Assembly (NCBI GenBank): GCA_047601745.1
Contig: JASGIS010000001.1
Span: 3,658,001 to 3,722,000, forward strand
Source: JAKPAM01 sp047601745
GTDB taxonomy: Bacteria; Pseudomonadota; Gammaproteobacteria; Burkholderiales; Burkholderiaceae_E
DNA: 64,000 bases
Direction: 5' to 3'
Shown here: one piece after another, positions 16,774 to 25,874 of the stretch
Position numbering within the stretch: position 1 is the first letter of the stretch
How the letters are laid out: each line of letters begins with the position of its first letter
Notes under the pieces: generated by a model
The model's input: the letters and a program-made list of their open reading frames with translations, nothing else
What the model was told of the DNA's origin: nothing
The model's database searches: none
Made by a program: the position numbers and the translations under genes

Positions 16774-17520
16774 TTAGCGGCGCGCGTCGGCGGTGATCCG
16801 CTCGGCGAGCACCTGCGCCAGCCGTTCGATCGACGCCGCCTGCGAGGCCGCCAGCGCGTCGAACGACGGGTCGCTGACCGCGCGCCGATCGACGAAGCGG
16901 CCGCTGTCGACCGCTGCGCCGCTGCGGTCGCGCAGCGTCCACAAGGCTTCGAAGACCGTGTCCTGGCCGCGCGTGGCCTCGAAGCGCTGGACGTCCAGCG
17001 CCAGCCGCCACGAGGCGTCGGCCGCGGCGTCCTGGCCGGCCGTGGCGATCCGCGCGCCGGGCAGCCGCCGCGCCAGGTGCGCGCGCAGCGCGCCGTCGAT
17101 CTCGCGCGGCAGCGCCTGGCTCCAGCGGCGATGTTCGTACAGCCGCTGCTCGTTGGGGCCGTCGCGCACGACGAATTGCGGGCGATCGACGATCTCGGGC
17201 ACCGAGACCGTGCTGATCGACAGCGACAGCGGTTTTCCCTGCGCCAGTGTCGGCGTCGGCGTCGGCGTCTGCTCCGGCATCGGCATCGGCATCGGTGCCA
17301 GCGTCGACGTCCGCGTCGGCTCCGGCGTCTGCTCCGGCGTCGCGGCGGCCCGCGCGAGCGACGCATCGGCCGGCGGCACCAGCGTGTAGAACGTCGTCGT
17401 CGGCGTGCTGCCGCAGCCGGCCAGCGCCAGCGTCAACGCCGCGCCCGCGGCGAAACCGGCGCGGGACGGCATCGTGGAACGGCGGATCGATCCGACCCGC
17501 GAGCGGCGCGCGCCCGTCAT
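16774..17520 (-). CDS. pqiC: PqiC-like outer-membrane lipoprotein (ABC-type transport auxiliary lipoprotein family)
   Basis: This 248-residue protein has a signal peptide ending in the lipobox LALAGC, followed by TTTFYTLVPP, the typical start of the PqiC/YmbA family. A linker made of repeated MP and PT dipeptides comes next, then a globular domain with LSLSISTVSVPEIVDRPQFVVR. PqiC forms an outer-membrane ring that receives the PqiB needle. The ATG at 17520 overlaps the pqiB stop by ATGA, supporting this start over the internal ATG at 17472. It is the last gene of the marR-emr-pqi chain. Confidence 0.85.
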   Translation of the reverse strand: MTGARRSRVGSIRRSTMPSRAGFAAGAALTLALAGCGSTPTTTFYTLVPPADASLARAAATPEQTPEPTRTSTLAPMPMPMPEQTPTPTPTLAQGKPLSLSISTVSVPEIVDRPQFVVRDGPNEQRLYEHRRWSQALPREIDGALRAHLARRLPGARIATAGQDAAADASWRLALDVQRFEATRGQDTVFEALWTLRDRSGAAVDSGRFVDRRAVSDPSFDALAASQAASIERLAQVLAERITADARR

Positions 17521-19406
17521 TCGGCATCTCCTGGTTTGCCGCGCAGCAACGCTTCCGGATGCCGCTCGAGGTAATCGGTCAGTTGACGCAGCGAGCCGGC
17601 CGCGCGGTTGACTTCGCGCAGCGCGCCGCGCAGGTCGGTCTGCAGCGCCGAATCGTGCGCCAGCGACTGGCCGGCGTTGTCGACGACGCGGCGCACGTCG
17701 GCCATCGTCTGGCGCAGCTCGCCCAGCGTGTTCAGCATCTCGGGCGGCAGGTCCCGGCCCATCGTGTCGACGGTCTGCTGCAGCGTGGTCACCGTCTGGC
17801 GCGTGGCTTCGAGCGTCGCGCTGCCCTGGCGCAGCGTCTGGCGCAGGTCGGCGGCGATGCCGTCGAACGGGATCCGGTTGATCCGCGCGAGCAGGTCCGA
17901 GATCGACGCCTGGAACTCGCCGAGGCTGCCGCCGATCGTCGGGATCTCGACGACGTTGTTCCGGTGGCGGGTCAGCGTCGCCTTGCGCGAACGCGGGAAG
18001 AAGTCCAGCGCGATGTACAACTGGCCGGTCAGCAGGTTGCCGGGCCGCAACTGCGCGCGGAAGCCGCCGTCGATCAGCGTCGCCAGCACCTGGTCGATCG
18101 ATTCGCGCGCCGCCGCGTCGCTGGTCGACGCCGGCCGCGGCGGCATCACGCGGGCCGGGTAAAGCTGGACGTCGACCGGAAAGCGGAACGTGCGGCTCTT
18201 GGGGTCGAACTCGACGCCGATCGTACGCACTTCGCCGACGACGACGCCGCGGAAGTCCACCGGCGCGCCCGGCGACAGCCCGCGCAGCGATTCGCTGAAG
18301 TACATCCGCACGTTCAGCGTCTCGGTCTCGGTCTCCTTCATCGCCGCGCCCTGGTCGCCGGCCATCCGGAACTGCGCGCCTTCTTCGGCGGCCACGTCGG
18401 CTCCTTCGCCGGGCGCCGTCGCGAACGAGACGCCGCCCGCCAGGATCGAGGCGGCCGACTGCGTGTTGACGCGAAAGCCGCCGGCGTCCAGCGCGATGTC
18501 GATGCCGCTGGCTTCCCAGAAGCGCGAGCGTCGGGTCACGAATCGCTCGTACGGGCTGTCGACGAAGATCTCGATGATGACGCCGCCGCCGTGGTCGTCG
18601 AGCTCGACCGACGTGACGCGCCCGACCTGCACGCGCCGGTAGTAGACGGGCGAGCCGATGCCCAGCGAGCCGGCCGTGTCGGCTCTCAGCGAGAACCGGC
18701 GCCCCGGCAGGTCGGCGGTGACGGTCGGCGGCTTGTCGAGCCCCTCGTACTCGCGCCGCGATTCGTGCGAGCGGCCGACGTCCATGTCGATGTAGGCGCC
18801 GGACAGCAGCGTGCCCAGGCCCGAGACGCCGCCGGCGCCGACGCGGGGGCGAACGACCCAGAAGCGGGTGTCCTCGACCAGCAGCGGCGCGGCCGAGCGG
18901 GTCAGCTCGGCGGTGACCCGCACCATCTTGAACGACTCGTCGAAACCGATGTGGTTGACGGTGCCGATGTCGACGTCGCGGTACTTGATCCGCGTCTTGC
19001 CGACCTCCAGGCCTTCGGCGTTGGAGAAGCTGATCGTGATCTTCGGTCCCTTGTTGAGCACCGACTGCACGAAGATCCAGCCGCCGATGATCGCCGCCAC
19101 CAGCGGCAGGATCCAGACCAGTTGCATCGGCCGGCGGCGGATCGGCTGGCCGCGCGCGACCAGCGTTTCCGGCTCATCGGTAGCGGCAGCGGTGGTGGCA
19201 TCGGCTGCAGCGGTGTTGGCGGCAGCGGCGGAGGTGGCGCCGTCGTCGGTGCCGGGCGCCGGAGGGGTGGCGCCGGCTGCCGCGGGGCTGGCGTCGGGTG
19301 CCGAGGGGTCGGCGCCGGGCGTCGTGGGGTCGGCGCCGGGCGTCGGGGGGCGGGCGTCCGGCGTCCCGTCGGCACCGGATCGGGGCGGCTCAGGCGGTCG
19401 GGCCAT
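17517..19406 (-). CDS. pqiB: Intermembrane transport protein PqiB (three MCE domains)
   Basis: A protein of 629 residues with one membrane helix (LVWILPLVAAIIGGWIFV) followed by three MCE/MlaD domains. Each ends in the hallmark (V/I)xYRxVxVGxV: IKYRDVDIGTV, VYYRRVQVGRV and VDFRGVVVGEV. A long C-terminal alpha-helical segment matches the PqiB needle that spans the periplasm and carries lipids or hydrophobic molecules. The first 70 residues are a Pro/Ala/Thr/Asp-rich cytoplasmic tail, with PTPGADP-like repeats, absent from E. coli PqiB (546 aa). ATG 19406 is preferred over TTG 19418 because GGAGAACAGG stands immediately upstream. Confidence 0.93.
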   Translation of the reverse strand: MARPPEPPRSGADGTPDARPPTPGADPTTPGADPSAPDASPAAAGATPPAPGTDDGATSAAAANTAAADATTAAATDEPETLVARGQPIRRRPMQLVWILPLVAAIIGGWIFVQSVLNKGPKITISFSNAEGLEVGKTRIKYRDVDIGTVNHIGFDESFKMVRVTAELTRSAAPLLVEDTRFWVVRPRVGAGGVSGLGTLLSGAYIDMDVGRSHESRREYEGLDKPPTVTADLPGRRFSLRADTAGSLGIGSPVYYRRVQVGRVTSVELDDHGGGVIIEIFVDSPYERFVTRRSRFWEASGIDIALDAGGFRVNTQSAASILAGGVSFATAPGEGADVAAEEGAQFRMAGDQGAAMKETETETLNVRMYFSESLRGLSPGAPVDFRGVVVGEVRTIGVEFDPKSRTFRFPVDVQLYPARVMPPRPASTSDAAARESIDQVLATLIDGGFRAQLRPGNLLTGQLYIALDFFPRSRKATLTRHRNNVVEIPTIGGSLGEFQASISDLLARINRIPFDGIAADLRQTLRQGSATLEATRQTVTTLQQTVDTMGRDLPPEMLNTLGELRQTMADVRRVVDNAGQSLAHDSALQTDLRGALREVNRAAGSLRQLTDYLERHPEALLRGKPGDAE

Positions 19407-20763
19407 CCTGTTCTCCAAGCGGATCCCAGATCAGACGGGGATCGAATTGCATCGCGGCGAGCATCGTCAGGATCACGACGAGACCGAAGGCGAACGCGGC
19501 GGGGCCGGCGGTGATCGTCGCCAGCGGTCCCATCTGCACGAGACCGCTGGTGATCGCGATCACGTAGATGTCGAGCATCGACCAGCGGCCGACGAACTCG
19601 ACGAGCCGGTACAGCTTGATGCGTTCGCGCGGTTGCCACGCCGAGCGGCGATGGGTCGTCCACACCAGCACGCCGAGCGCCAGCATCTTGAGCATCGGCA
19701 CCATCACGCTGGCGAAGAACACCAGCAGCGCGAGCGGCCAGGATCCGCTGGTCCAGAAGAAGACGACGCCGCTGATGATCGTGTCGGACTGCGTGCCGAG
19801 CAGCGAACTGGTGTTCATGATCGGCAGCACGTTGGCGGGCACGTACAGGATCATCGCCGCGATCAGCAGCGCGGTCGTCGCGCCGAGGCTGCCCTCGCGG
19901 CGATGGTGCAGCGCGGCCCGGCAGCGCGGGCAGCCGTGTCCTTCCCACGGGTGGCCGGGCGGATCGGGCAGCGTCAGTCCGCAGGTGTGGCAACTGATCA
20001 TCGGTCCGGCCGGCGGCGCGCCCCGGCCGTCCAGGCGCGGGCCGCTGGGCAGCGCGCCGCGGATCGGCACGCTCAGCCACACGGCATCGGGCGCGAACGC
20101 GGCGCTGATCAGCGTCGTGAACACCAGCAGGCCGGCCAGCGACCAGAACGAGACGCCGAGCATGACGTTCGCGTAGCCGCCGAGCTTGACGAGCGCGACC
20201 AGCGTGCCGAGCATGAACACGCCGACCATGCCCCAGGGCTGCAGCGCCAGCCACACGCGCAGCAGCGGCGCGGTCAGCGGCCGCGACACGCCGTCGCGGC
20301 TGGTCCACAGCACGATCAGCAGCAGCGTCAGGTCGAAGGTCGGCAGCAGCACGGTCGTGACGAACACGATGATCGCCAGGCTGTGATTGCCGGTCTGCCA
20401 CATCGTCAGCGCCGCGCCGAAGATGCTGGTCGTGTGGCCGTTGCCCTGCATCTCGATCGATACCAGCGGAAACGCGTTGGCCAGCACCAGCAGGATCAGC
20501 GCGGTGACCGTGTAGGCGAGCGCGCGGTCGTTGGCGCGCCGGTCGAACGAGAACAGCGTGGCGCCGCAGCGGTGGCAGTCGTATTCGCGCTGCTCGAGCG
20601 GGCCGTCGATCCGGTGCACGAGCCCGCACTCGCGGCACGCGCAGTGGCCGCTGACGCGACGCCAGGCGGCCGTGCGGGCCAGTGCGCTGTCCGGATCGGG
20701 GGCGGTCGCCGGGGACGGCGCCGGCGGCGGCGGGAAGCCTGCCGCGGCGGACGCCGACGTCAA
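19390..20763 (-). CDS. pqiA: Paraquat-inducible protein A (PqiA)
   Basis: A 457-residue inner-membrane protein with two copies of the PqiA module. Each has a zinc-ribbon pair (CACRECG ... CHRCG near residue 35-60; CHTCG ... CPRC in the second half) followed by four hydrophobic helices. PqiA works with PqiB and PqiC in transport between the two membranes. The start is TTG 20763: no ATG occurs before the first helix, and the TTG overlaps the emrB stop as TTGA. This makes translation of pqiA dependent on emrB. Confidence 0.9.
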   Translation of the reverse strand: MTSASAAAGFPPPPAPSPATAPDPDSALARTAAWRRVSGHCACRECGLVHRIDGPLEQREYDCHRCGATLFSFDRRANDRALAYTVTALILLVLANAFPLVSIEMQGNGHTTSIFGAALTMWQTGNHSLAIIVFVTTVLLPTFDLTLLLIVLWTSRDGVSRPLTAPLLRVWLALQPWGMVGVFMLGTLVALVKLGGYANVMLGVSFWSLAGLLVFTTLISAAFAPDAVWLSVPIRGALPSGPRLDGRGAPPAGPMISCHTCGLTLPDPPGHPWEGHGCPRCRAALHHRREGSLGATTALLIAAMILYVPANVLPIMNTSSLLGTQSDTIISGVVFFWTSGSWPLALLVFFASVMVPMLKMLALGVLVWTTHRRSAWQPRERIKLYRLVEFVGRWSMLDIYVIAITSGLVQMGPLATITAGPAAFAFGLVVILTMLAAMQFDPRLIWDPLGEQDGPTA

Positions 20764-22313
20764 TGCGCCCCCGCGCCGGCGCCGCTTTGCGAGGTGAACG
20801 GCGGCCGGGTCAGCCAGACGAACAGGATCAGGCTGAGAAACACCCAGCCCAACAGATGGAACACCTCGTTGAAAGAGATCTGGAATGCCTGCTGCGTGAT
20901 CATCTGCTCGAGTTGCGCCGCCGTCCGCGTCACGTTGTCCTGGCCGAACTGGTCGATGAAGGCCTGCGTGGAACCGGAATACGGCGTGATCGATTCGGTC
21001 AGGCGAGCATGATGAACGATTTCCCGATGTCCCCACAACCAGGTCGTCAATGACGCGGAGAAACTGCCGGCCAGCGTGCGCAGGAACGTCGCCAGGCCGG
21101 AGCCGGCGGCGATCTCGTGTCCGCGCAGGTCCGACAGCAGGATCGTCGTCACCGGCATGAAGAAGAACGCCACGCCCAGGCCCTGCAGCAACTGGATCAG
21201 CGCGATCCGCCCGAAGTCGACGTCCAGCGTGAACTCGCCGCGCAGGAAGCAGGTCATCGACATCGCGACGAACGCGAAGCCGGCCATCCAGCGCAGGTCG
21301 ACCCGGTGCGAATACTTGCCGACTAGCGGCGACAGCAGCACCGGGAAGATGCCGATCGGCGCCGACGCGAGGCCCGCCCAGAACGCCGTGTAGCCGAGGT
21401 TGCGCTGCAGCCACTGCGGCACCAGCAGGCCGACGCTGAAGAACGCGCCGTACGCGAACATCAGCGCCAGCGTGCCGAACGTGAAGTTGCGGTGGCGGAA
21501 CACGCGCAGGTCGACGATCGGCTCCCGGTCGGTCAGCTCCCAGATCACGAACACGATCAAGGCCAGCGCCGAGATGATCGACGCGCCGATGATCAGCGGC
21601 GACGAGAACCAGTCCTCGTCATTGCCCTTGTCGAGCACCAGTTGCAGCGCGCCGACGCCGAGCACCAGCGTGATCAGGCCGACGTAGTCCATCCGCGGCC
21701 GATCGGTCCGTTCGGGGCGGTGGCGCATCTGCGACCAGACGACCCAGCTCGCGAACACGCCGATCGGCACGTTGATGAAGAAGATCCACGGCCAACTGTA
21801 GTTGTCGGTGACCCATCCGCCGACGATCGGCCCGGCGATCGGCGCGACCACCGTCACCATGCCGAGCAGCGCGAGCGCCTGCGGTCGCTTGTTCGGCGGA
21901 TACAGCGACAGCAGCAGCGCCTGGGTGATCGGATACATCGGTCCGGCGACGAAGCCCTGCAACGCGCGAAAGGCCACCAGCAGGCCCATGTCGCGCGCCA
22001 GTCCGCACAGCAGCGAGGCGATCGTGAACAGCATCGTCGCGGCGACGAACAGCCGGACTTCGCCGAACCGGCGCCCGAGGAAGCCGGTCAGCGGCAGCGC
22101 GATCGCCGTGCTGACCGCGAACGCGGTGATGACCCAGGTGCTCTGCTCGGCGCTGGCGCCCAGGTTGCCGGCGATCGTCGGCAGCGAGACGTTGGCGATC
22201 GTCGTGTCCAGCACCTGCATGAACGTGGCCAGCGCCAGGCCCAGCGTCGTCAGGCCCTGGCTCGCCGGCCGGAACGGCGGCGCCTGGTCGAGCGTGGCGG
22301 CGGCAGCGCTCAT
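20760..22313 (-). CDS. emrB: EmrB/QacA family (DHA2) multidrug efflux MFS transporter
   Basis: A 517-residue, 14-helix drug:proton antiporter. The conserved DHA2 motif LDTTIANVSLPTIAGNLG appears at residues about 35-52, and the motif C-like GPMYPITQALLLSLYP and TNYSWPWIFFINVPIG segment follow. It should pump hydrophobic compounds across the inner membrane and pass them to EmrA and the outer-membrane factor encoded upstream. The start ATG overlaps the emrA stop by ATGA. The long C-terminal tail ends in an Ala/Gly stretch. Confidence 0.94.
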   Translation of the reverse strand: MSAAAATLDQAPPFRPASQGLTTLGLALATFMQVLDTTIANVSLPTIAGNLGASAEQSTWVITAFAVSTAIALPLTGFLGRRFGEVRLFVAATMLFTIASLLCGLARDMGLLVAFRALQGFVAGPMYPITQALLLSLYPPNKRPQALALLGMVTVVAPIAGPIVGGWVTDNYSWPWIFFINVPIGVFASWVVWSQMRHRPERTDRPRMDYVGLITLVLGVGALQLVLDKGNDEDWFSSPLIIGASIISALALIVFVIWELTDREPIVDLRVFRHRNFTFGTLALMFAYGAFFSVGLLVPQWLQRNLGYTAFWAGLASAPIGIFPVLLSPLVGKYSHRVDLRWMAGFAFVAMSMTCFLRGEFTLDVDFGRIALIQLLQGLGVAFFFMPVTTILLSDLRGHEIAAGSGLATFLRTLAGSFSASLTTWLWGHREIVHHARLTESITPYSGSTQAFIDQFGQDNVTRTAAQLEQMITQQAFQISFNEVFHLLGWVFLSLILFVWLTRPPFTSQSGAGAGAH

Positions 22314-23587
22314 GAAGCGTCGATCGTCGGGTCGTTCAGGCGCGCGCCCTGGCGCCCTCGGCCGACGCGCACCGGAGGATCACCGGCCGGCGGCCGGGCG
22401 TCGCGGCCGGCGCTGCGCCGCGGCCCGCTGTTCTCGTCGATGATGTGCCGGATCCGCTGGTCGGCCTCGGCGATCCGGCGCTCGTAGACGTCGGTGGCGA
22501 TCGGCGGGCCGTCATCGGGCGACTGGGCGAGAATCGCGCCGCTCTGGTCGTGCATGTCGACCTCGACGCGCATCGACAGGCCGATCTTCAGCGGATGTTC
22601 GCGCAGTTCGTCGGGCGACAGCGCGATCCGCACCGGCACGCGCTGGACGATCTTGATCCAGTTGCCGGTCGCGTTCTGCGCGGGCAGCAGCGAGAACGCG
22701 CTGCCGGTGCCGACGCCCAGGCCCTGGACGCGGCCGTGATAGACGACGTCGTCGCCGTACAGGTCGGCATGCAGCAAGACCGGCTGGCCGATCCGCATCT
22801 GCCGCAACTGCGTTTCCTTGAAGTTCGCGTCGACCCACAACTGGTCGAGCGGCACGACCGCCATCAGCGGCGCGCCGGCCTGCACGCGCTGGCCGAGCTG
22901 CGCGCTGCGCCGCGCGACATAGCCGGTGACCGGCGACTGCAGGTCGGCGCGGGCCAGGTCCAGGTAGCCCTTGCGCAGCGCCGACGCGGCCGCCTGCACC
23001 TCCGGATGCGAGTCGACCGCGGTGTCGTCGATCAGCGCGCGGCTGGTGGCCGCCTGCTGGCGCGCGGCGCTCAGCGCCGAGGCCGCCGCCGCGTACGCCT
23101 CGCGAGCGTGGGCCAGTTCTTCGGCGGCGATCGCGCCGCTGGCGGCCAGGTCCTGCCGCCGCTTCAGGTCGGCCTGCGCGCGATCGAGCGCCACCTGGCG
23201 CGCGGTGACTTCGGCGTCGAGGCTGCCGACGTTCGAATACAGGCCGCGGACCTGGCGGACCGAGCTCGCCAGCGCGGCTTCGGCCTGCGCGACGGCGACC
23301 TCGGCGTCGCTCGGGTCCAGGCGCACCAGCGACTGGCCGGCCTTGACGAACTGGTTGTCGTCGGCGCCGATCGCGATGATCGTGCCCGGGATCTGCGGCG
23401 TGATCTGCACGATGTTGCCGCTCGCGTACGCGTCGTCGGTCTCCTCGATCCAGCGGCCGTGCGTGTAGTAGCGCACGCCCCAGCCGACGGCGATCACGAC
23501 GACGGCCAGCACGAGCACGCCGAGCAGTATCTTGCGGCGGCGACCATTCGGAGACGGAGTGGAAGGCATCGATTGTTCTTCGTTCAT
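22310..23587 (-). CDS. emrA: EmrA-family membrane fusion protein
   Basis: A 425-residue HlyD/EmrA adaptor. A short cytoplasmic N-terminus, a single helix (ILLGVLVLAVVVIAVGWGV) and then the biotinyl-lipoyl half (RWIEETDDAYASGNIVQITPQIPG), a coiled-coil hairpin of Ala/Arg-rich heptads, the second lipoyl half (DLQSPVTGYVARR) and a beta-barrel domain. It bridges EmrB to the outer-membrane factor in the periplasm. A charged C-terminal tail of about 60 residues (RRSAGRDARPP) is not part of the usual fold. Start ATG 23587 overlaps the stop of the preceding gene (ATGA). Confidence 0.94.
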   Translation of the reverse strand: MNEEQSMPSTPSPNGRRRKILLGVLVLAVVVIAVGWGVRYYTHGRWIEETDDAYASGNIVQITPQIPGTIIAIGADDNQFVKAGQSLVRLDPSDAEVAVAQAEAALASSVRQVRGLYSNVGSLDAEVTARQVALDRAQADLKRRQDLAASGAIAAEELAHAREAYAAAASALSAARQQAATSRALIDDTAVDSHPEVQAAASALRKGYLDLARADLQSPVTGYVARRSAQLGQRVQAGAPLMAVVPLDQLWVDANFKETQLRQMRIGQPVLLHADLYGDDVVYHGRVQGLGVGTGSAFSLLPAQNATGNWIKIVQRVPVRIALSPDELREHPLKIGLSMRVEVDMHDQSGAILAQSPDDGPPIATDVYERRIAEADQRIRHIIDENSGPRRSAGRDARPPAGDPPVRVGRGRQGARLNDPTIDAS

Positions 23588-25056
23588 CGTGTTTGTCCTG
23601 CGGCCGCGCCGGCCGCCAGCGGCGCCGGCGCGGCATCGTCGTGGTAGCCGCCGCCGAGCGCCTGGATCAGCGTGATCGAGGCGTCGAGCCGGTGCTGTTC
23701 GAGCAGCGCCTGCACGGCCTCGGCCGTCAGCAGCGTCTGCTGGACGGTCAGGGTTTCGAGGTAGCTGCCGACGCCGCGCTGGTAGCGCAGCGTCGCCAGT
23801 TGCCAGGCCTGCCGTGCGGCGTCGATCGCGCGCCGCTGTACGTCGATCTGGCGCTGCAGGCTGCGGATCACGTGGATCTGCTCGGCGACCTCGCCGAATG
23901 CCGTGACCAGCGTCTTGTTGTACTGGGCGATCGCCAGGTCCTGCGCGGCGTCGCGGTCGGCGAGGTTGGCGCGCAGCCGCCCGCCGTCGAACACCGGCAG
24001 CGACACGGCCGGCGAGATCACGGCCAACAGGCCGTCCGAGCTGAACATGCTGCTGAGGCTGCCGCCGGCCAGCCCCGCGTACGCGCCGAGGTTGATGTTC
24101 GGATAGAAGTCGGCGCGCGCGCTGTCGATCGCGCGCTGGCTGGCCTGGACGCGCCAGCGCGCGGCGACGATGTCGGGCCGTCGGCCGACGAGGTTCGCGG
24201 GCAGGTCCGCCGGCAGCGGCAGTTCGGCCGGCGCGATCGGCCGCGGCCGATCGATGGTCAGCGCGCGATCCGGTCCGGCGCCGAGCAGCGCCGCCAGTTG
24301 CAGCTTGGCGCTGTCGACGTTCATCGAGGCCTGCTCGAGCTTCTGTCCGGCGCTGGCCTCGGCGGTCTCGGCCTGCCGGAGCTGGGCCTGGCTGTCGAGA
24401 CCGGCCGTCACCCGTTGCTGCGTCAGCGTGTGCAGTTGCACGGCGCGGTCGCGGTCGGCGCGCGCCAGATCGAGCGACTGGAACGCGTAGCCGAGCGCGA
24501 CGTACGCGCGGGCGACGCCGGCGGACAGCGTCAGCCGGACGGCCTGCCGGTCGACCTCGCTGGCCTTGTGCGCGCCGACGGCCGCTTCCCACGCGGCGCG
24601 TCGTCCGCCCCACAGGTCGAACGGTATCGAGGCGTTCAGGATCACGTTGCCCGAGGTCTTGAAATGGCCGCCCAGATCGCCGAGCAGCGCTTCGGGCAAC
24701 TGCGTGCCCGACAGGCCGGCCCGCGCACCGACCGTGGGCTGGCGCGCGGCATCGGCCAGGCCGGCCTGGGCCGCGGCCTGGCGGACCCGGGCGTCGGCGA
24801 TCTCCATGTCGGGACTGCCGGCGAGCGCCTCTTCGATCAACGCATCGAGTTGCGCGTCGCCGAAGCTGCGCCACCAGTCCTCGGCGGGCCAGGCGGCCGA
24901 GAAACCCTTGGCATCGGCCAGCGTCCGCGTCGCGGCCGCGCTGTCGGCGTCGCGCAGATGGCCGCTGGGCGCCAGTCCGGCCGGATTCGCGCATGCGGCC
25001 AGGACTGCGCAGACCGACACGGCCATCATCGGCCGCAGCGAACGGAGCGGGCTCAT
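23584..25056 (-). CDS. NodT/OprM-type outer-membrane efflux lipoprotein
   Basis: A 490-residue outer-membrane channel of the TolC superfamily. The signal ends in the lipobox VLAACAN, so the mature protein is lipid-anchored. Two repeated OEP domains follow, with the family signature WRVQASQRAIDSARADFYPNI in the middle and RYQRGVGSYLETLTVQQTLL in the second repeat. It forms the exit duct for the EmrAB pump encoded immediately downstream. It starts inside the marR stop (ATGA, 25053-25056). Confidence 0.93.
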   Translation of the reverse strand: MSPLRSLRPMMAVSVCAVLAACANPAGLAPSGHLRDADSAAATRTLADAKGFSAAWPAEDWWRSFGDAQLDALIEEALAGSPDMEIADARVRQAAAQAGLADAARQPTVGARAGLSGTQLPEALLGDLGGHFKTSGNVILNASIPFDLWGGRRAAWEAAVGAHKASEVDRQAVRLTLSAGVARAYVALGYAFQSLDLARADRDRAVQLHTLTQQRVTAGLDSQAQLRQAETAEASAGQKLEQASMNVDSAKLQLAALLGAGPDRALTIDRPRPIAPAELPLPADLPANLVGRRPDIVAARWRVQASQRAIDSARADFYPNINLGAYAGLAGGSLSSMFSSDGLLAVISPAVSLPVFDGGRLRANLADRDAAQDLAIAQYNKTLVTAFGEVAEQIHVIRSLQRQIDVQRRAIDAARQAWQLATLRYQRGVGSYLETLTVQQTLLTAEAVQALLEQHRLDASITLIQALGGGYHDDAAPAPLAAGAAAGQTR

Positions 25057-25643
25057 GCCGCCTCCGGGCCGGACGGCGACGGGGCGCAGGGCGGGCAGCC
25101 CGCGCCGCCGGCGGTGCCGGGCGCCGACGATTCGTCGAGGCCGTCGCGGATGCGCTCGAGCATCCGCATCAGCGCGACGCGCTCGTCGTCCGACAGCGGT
25201 CGCAGCGCGTCGGTCACCGCGTCGGCCGCCGCGCGCACGATCCGCTGCGCGACGACACGGCCTTCGTCGGTCAGCACCACGTCGACCTGGCGCCGATCGG
25301 TCGTGCGCGGTTGCCGCCGCAGCAGACCCCGATCGGCGAGCCGGTCGAGCAGGCGCGTCAACGCGCCGGCATCGTGGCCGACGAAGCGCGCGATCTCGCT
25401 GGCCGTGCTCGCATGGCCTTCGAACAGCACCTTGAGCACGCGGAACTGGCTGAAGTTGATGTCCAGGTCCGACTGGCAGACCCGGGATTCGAGCCGGCGG
25501 ATCAGCGCCTCGCGGACCTGGTGCAGCATCAGGCCGAACTTCAGCGATCCGGACGGGTCGCAGCCGGCGGTCGTCGTTTCATCGGCGCCGCTCGGCGCGG
25601 CGCTGTCTTGGGGGGATGAATTTGCCATGGCAAAGATTGTCAT
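25053..25643 (-). CDS. MarR-family transcriptional regulator
   Basis: A protein of up to 196 residues with a central winged helix-turn-helix: LDINFSQFRVLKVLFEGHASTASEIARFVGHDAGALTRLLDRLADRGLLRR, then the wing QPRTTDRRQVDVVLTDEG. It heads the efflux operon and probably represses it until a ligand binds, as EmrR does. Two ATG codons (25643 and 25628) are both possible starts and neither has a clear ribosome site. Each lies inside one copy of a palindromic element. The Cys/Pro-rich tail (AGCPPCAPSPSGPE) is unusual. Confidence 0.9.
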   Translation of the reverse strand: MTIFAMANSSPQDSAAPSGADETTTAGCDPSGSLKFGLMLHQVREALIRRLESRVCQSDLDINFSQFRVLKVLFEGHASTASEIARFVGHDAGALTRLLDRLADRGLLRRQPRTTDRRQVDVVLTDEGRVVAQRIVRAAADAVTDALRPLSDDERVALMRMLERIRDGLDESSAPGTAGGAGCPPCAPSPSGPEAA

Positions 25644-25648
25644 GGCAA
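25622..25648. promoter_or_regulatory. Two palindromic operator-like sites at the marR start
   Basis: TTGCCATGGCAA (25622-25633) is a perfect 12-bp palindrome. A near-identical copy, TTGTCATGGCAA, follows at 25637-25648 with a 15-bp centre-to-centre spacing. MarR proteins bind such dyads as dimers and typically repress their own operon, so this is the likely operator of the marR-emr-pqi chain. Binding here would also cover both candidate marR start codons. Confidence 0.6.
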
Positions 25649-25708
25649 CCGGCTTGCAGCAATCTGACGATGACGGTCCTGGCTGCGCTGACGGTTCCGG
25701 GGGGCCCC

Positions 25709-25861
25709 GTGATCCCCGTGATCCTAGTGGTCCTGGTGGTCCTGGTGGTCCTGGTGATCCTGGTGATCCTGGTGATCCTGGTGATCCTGGTGATCCTGGT
25801 GGTTGGGGTGGTCGGGTTGGTCGGGTTGGTCGGGGTGGTTGGGGTGGTCGGGGTGGCCGAG
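25709..25861. repeat. 9-bp minisatellite, 17 units
   Basis: Seventeen consecutive 9-bp units fill this stretch exactly. The first ten are GTG(A/G)TCCTG variants, including five identical GTGATCCTG copies at 25754-25798. The last seven are GTGGTCGGG or TTGGTCGGG variants. The 284-bp gap between the marR operator and the next gene is largely made of this and the following array. Reading frames through it give only low-complexity peptides, so it is not treated as coding. Confidence 0.92.
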
Positions 25862-25874
25862 CCGTCTAAGCTGT

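Noticed and set aside
22310..24994. 894-residue frame running through emrA and into the outer-membrane factor gene
   Set aside because: Only the part from ATG 23587 matches EmrA. The upstream part is the out-of-frame shadow of the outer-membrane factor.
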